Shown piece by piece: positions 3,559-5,383 of a DNA stretch of 5,383 bases. The translations under genes and the position numbers were made by a program. The notes under the pieces are model-generated. The model was not told where the DNA came from. It searched no databases and saw only the letters and a program-made list of their open reading frames with translations. Each line of letters starts with the position of its first letter. Position 1 is the stretch's first letter. This DNA comes from an uncultured Hyphomonadaceae bacterium (GTDB lineage: Bacteria; Pseudomonadota; Alphaproteobacteria; Caulobacterales; Hyphomonadaceae), in contig CALLCD010000067.1 in NCBI GenBank assembly GCA_938049795.1, positions 1 to 5,383 of the forward strand, given 5' to 3'.

Positions 3559-5383
3559 ATGTTCGAGAAAATTCTGATCGCCAATCGCGGCGAGATCGCT
3601 GTGCGGGTGATCAAGACCTGCCGCCGGATGGGCGTGAAAACGGTCGTTGTGTATTCGGATGCGGATGCGGGCTCTATGGCGGTCGAGATGGCGGACGAGA
3701 CGGTGCATATTGGCGCGTCGGCGGCGTCCGAGAGTTATCTTGATGCGGACAAGATCATAGCGGCGGTGCGGGAGACGGGCGCTGAGGCGGTTCATCCGGG
3801 CTTCGGGTTTTTGTCGGAGAATCCGGAATTTGCGCGGCGGCTGGAGAAAGAAAAAATCGCGTTTATCGGGCCGAACCCTCACGCGATTGAAGCGATGGGC
3901 GACAAGATCAGTTCGAAGAAATTGGCCGCTGAAGCAGGCGTTTCGACGGTGCCGGGTCATATGGGGCTGATCGAGGACACCGCTGAAGCGATCAAAGTGT
4001 CTGGCGAGATTGGCTATCCGGTGATGATCAAGGCGTCCGCAGGCGGAGGCGGTAAGGGCATTCGGGTGGCGTATTCGGATGCGGAAGTGGAAGACGGCTT
4101 TCCGGCGGTCAAAGCCGAGGCGCAAAACGCGTTTGGGGATGACCGGATCTTTATCGAGAAATTTATCGAGAGCCCGCGCCATATCGAGATTCAGGTGCTC
4201 GGCGACAAGCATGGCAATTGCGTCTACCTGTTCGAGCGGGAATGTTCGATCCAGCGGCGCAATCAGAAAGTCATCGAAGAAGCGCCAAGCCCGCTGCTCG
4301 ATGCGGCGACGCGCAAGAAGATGGGCGAGCAGGCGGTCGCGCTGTCCAAGGCCGTCAATTATGACAGCGCGGGGACGGTCGAATTTGTCGCCTCGGGCAA
4401 GGATAAGAGCTTTTATTTCCTCGAGATGAACACGCGGCTGCAGGTCGAGCATCCGGTGTCGGAGATGATTACCGGCGTTGATCTCGTCGAGCAGATGTTG
4501 CGGGTGGCCGCCGGTGAGACGCTGGCGATCAAGCAGGGCGATTTGAAGATCAAGGGCTGGGCGGTGGAAACGCGGGTCTATGCCGAAGATCCGTACCGGA
4601 ACTTTTTGCCGTCGATCGGGCGGCTTAAGCGATTTCATCCGCCTGCGGAGGGTAAGCTGGGCGCGGGTACGGTGCGGATGGATTCTGGCGTGCGCGAAGG
4701 CGACGAGATTTCGATGTTCTATGATCCGATGATCGCCAAGCTGATCACCCACGGCAAGGATCGCGACACGGCGCTCGACACGCAAGCGGCCGCGCTTGAC
4801 AGGTTTCATATTGAAGGCATTCAGGACAATATCCCCTTTGTGGCGGCGGTGATGGACGAGGCGCGGTTCCGCTCTGGCGACATTACGACCGCCTATATCA
4901 AGGACGAGTTTCCGGACGGATTTTCCGGCGTTGAAGCGACACGGGCCCAAGAGGCGTTTTTGATCGCCGCGTCGCTTTATGCGCATGGGCTGAAGGCGCG
5001 TCGGGCGATGCTGGCGCGTGGGGATGGCGCGGAGGGTGCGTTGCCATCTGATTGGGTTGTGATCCTTGGCGGGGCGCAGCATCCGGTGCATTTCGAACTG
5101 GGCGAGCGCGAAGCATTTTTGCAATTGGGCAAGGCCAAGCATACGCTGGTGACGCCTTGGGTACCGGGCAGCAATCTGTTCGAAGGCACGCTCGACGGGA
5201 CGGCATTTGCGGTCAGCTTCGAGCAGAAGAAGACGGGCCTCCACATTCGCCATCGCGGCGTGGCCAAGCCTGTGACCGTGTGTTCGCCGCGCCTTGCCGA
5301 GCTTTATGCCGGGCTTCCGGAAAAGGAAGCGGCGGATATGTCCAAGCTGATCATCTCGCCCATGCCGGGGCTGGTCGTGTCGA
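3559..5383 (+). CDS. pccA: Propionyl-CoA carboxylase alpha subunit (biotin carboxylase + BT domain), 3' end cut off
   Basis: This biotin-dependent subunit, with PccB, converts propionyl-CoA, bicarbonate and ATP to methylmalonyl-CoA in the cytoplasm, feeding odd-chain fatty acid and branched-chain amino acid carbon into central metabolism. The first 608 codons are present. Biotin carboxylase spans about 1-445: KILIANRGEIAVR at the N-terminus, HPGFGFLSEN (79-88), the ATP-grasp loop KASAGGGGKG (158-167), PRHIEIQV (206-213), ERECSIQRRNQKVIEEAP (226-243), EMNTRLQVEHP (289-299) and YDPMIAKLITHG (388-399). RRNQK rather than RRHQK, together with GDITTAYIKDEFPDGFSG (440-457), matches human PCCA closely and argues against acetyl-CoA, methylcrotonyl-CoA or pyruvate carboxylase. 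The BT domain covers about 458-592. SPMPGLVVS (600-608) opens the biotin-carrier domain; the biotinylated EAMKM lysine should lie about 35 codons past the window edge. Full length is probably about 660-670 aa. The window boundary, not a mutation, truncates it. Confidence 0.96.
   Translation, partial: MFEKILIANRGEIAVRVIKTCRRMGVKTVVVYSDADAGSMAVEMADETVHIGASAASESYLDADKIIAAVRETGAEAVHPGFGFLSENPEFARRLEKEKIAFIGPNPHAIEAMGDKISSKKLAAEAGVSTVPGHMGLIEDTAEAIKVSGEIGYPVMIKASAGGGGKGIRVAYSDAEVEDGFPAVKAEAQNAFGDDRIFIEKFIESPRHIEIQVLGDKHGNCVYLFERECSIQRRNQKVIEEAPSPLLDAATRKKMGEQAVALSKAVNYDSAGTVEFVASGKDKSFYFLEMNTRLQVEHPVSEMITGVDLVEQMLRVAAGETLAIKQGDLKIKGWAVETRVYAEDPYRNFLPSIGRLKRFHPPAEGKLGAGTVRMDSGVREGDEISMFYDPMIAKLITHGKDRDTALDTQAAALDRFHIEGIQDNIPFVAAVMDEARFRSGDITTAYIKDEFPDGFSGVEATRAQEAFLIAASLYAHGLKARRAMLARGDGAEGALPSDWVVILGGAQHPVHFELGEREAFLQLGKAKHTLVTPWVPGSNLFEGTLDGTAFAVSFEQKKTGLHIRHRGVAKPVTVCSPRLAELYAGLPEKEAADMSKLIISPMPGLVVS

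Noticed and set aside
3517..5253. A 578-codon open frame on the minus strand opposite pccA
   Set aside because: pccA in the plus frame is unmistakable. The antisense product is His/Arg/Pro-rich with no recognisable domain, as expected from the complement of G+C-rich coding DNA with few TTA, CTA or TCA triplets in that register.

Overview
The window looks like a stretch of an alphaproteobacterial chromosome. The coding DNA is G+C-rich, the propionyl-CoA carboxylase alpha subunit and the short RluA are of types common in that class, and there is a secreted glycine-zipper protein of the 17-kDa-antigen kind. A placement near Hyphomonadales or Rhodobacterales is a guess. I see no mobile element, CRISPR array, tRNA or rRNA gene. 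Most of the window is ordinary housekeeping content.

Layout from left to right. (1) Positions 65-796 (+): tlyA, an S4/FtsJ-type 2'-O-methyltransferase for rRNA. (2) Positions 800-1468 (-): a secreted glycine-zipper protein that converges on tlyA with only 3 bp between the two stop codons. A perfect 6-bp inverted repeat covers both stops. (3) Positions 1469-1642: a divergent intergenic region holding a dyad flanked by two direct repeats, then a strong Shine-Dalgarno followed by a 4-codon mini-ORF whose stop overlaps the likely rluA start. (4) Positions 1643-2296 (+): rluA, the dual 23S rRNA/tRNA pseudouridine synthase. (5) Positions 2334-3428 (+): a class I SAM-dependent methyltransferase with a long N-terminal region that I cannot assign. 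(6) Positions 3429-3558: an intergenic region with a bulged 10-bp hairpin and three TTTGC copies. (7) Positions 3559 to the window end (+): pccA, cut off just at the start of its biotin-carrier domain.

How the genes relate. tlyA and rluA both modify ribosomal RNA but are separated by the oppositely oriented surface-protein gene, so they are not one operon here. rluA and the methyltransferase are 37 bp apart and could be co-transcribed. pccA has its own leader and an excellent ribosome binding site, which suggests independent expression. Its partner pccB is not in the window.

The least ordinary items are the glycine-zipper protein, whose two hydrophobic zipper halves are separated by an Arg/Gly/Phe-rich loop, the possible mini-ORF coupling in front of rluA, and the structured leaders in front of the surface-protein gene and pccA. 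None of these amounts to a demonstrated new system.
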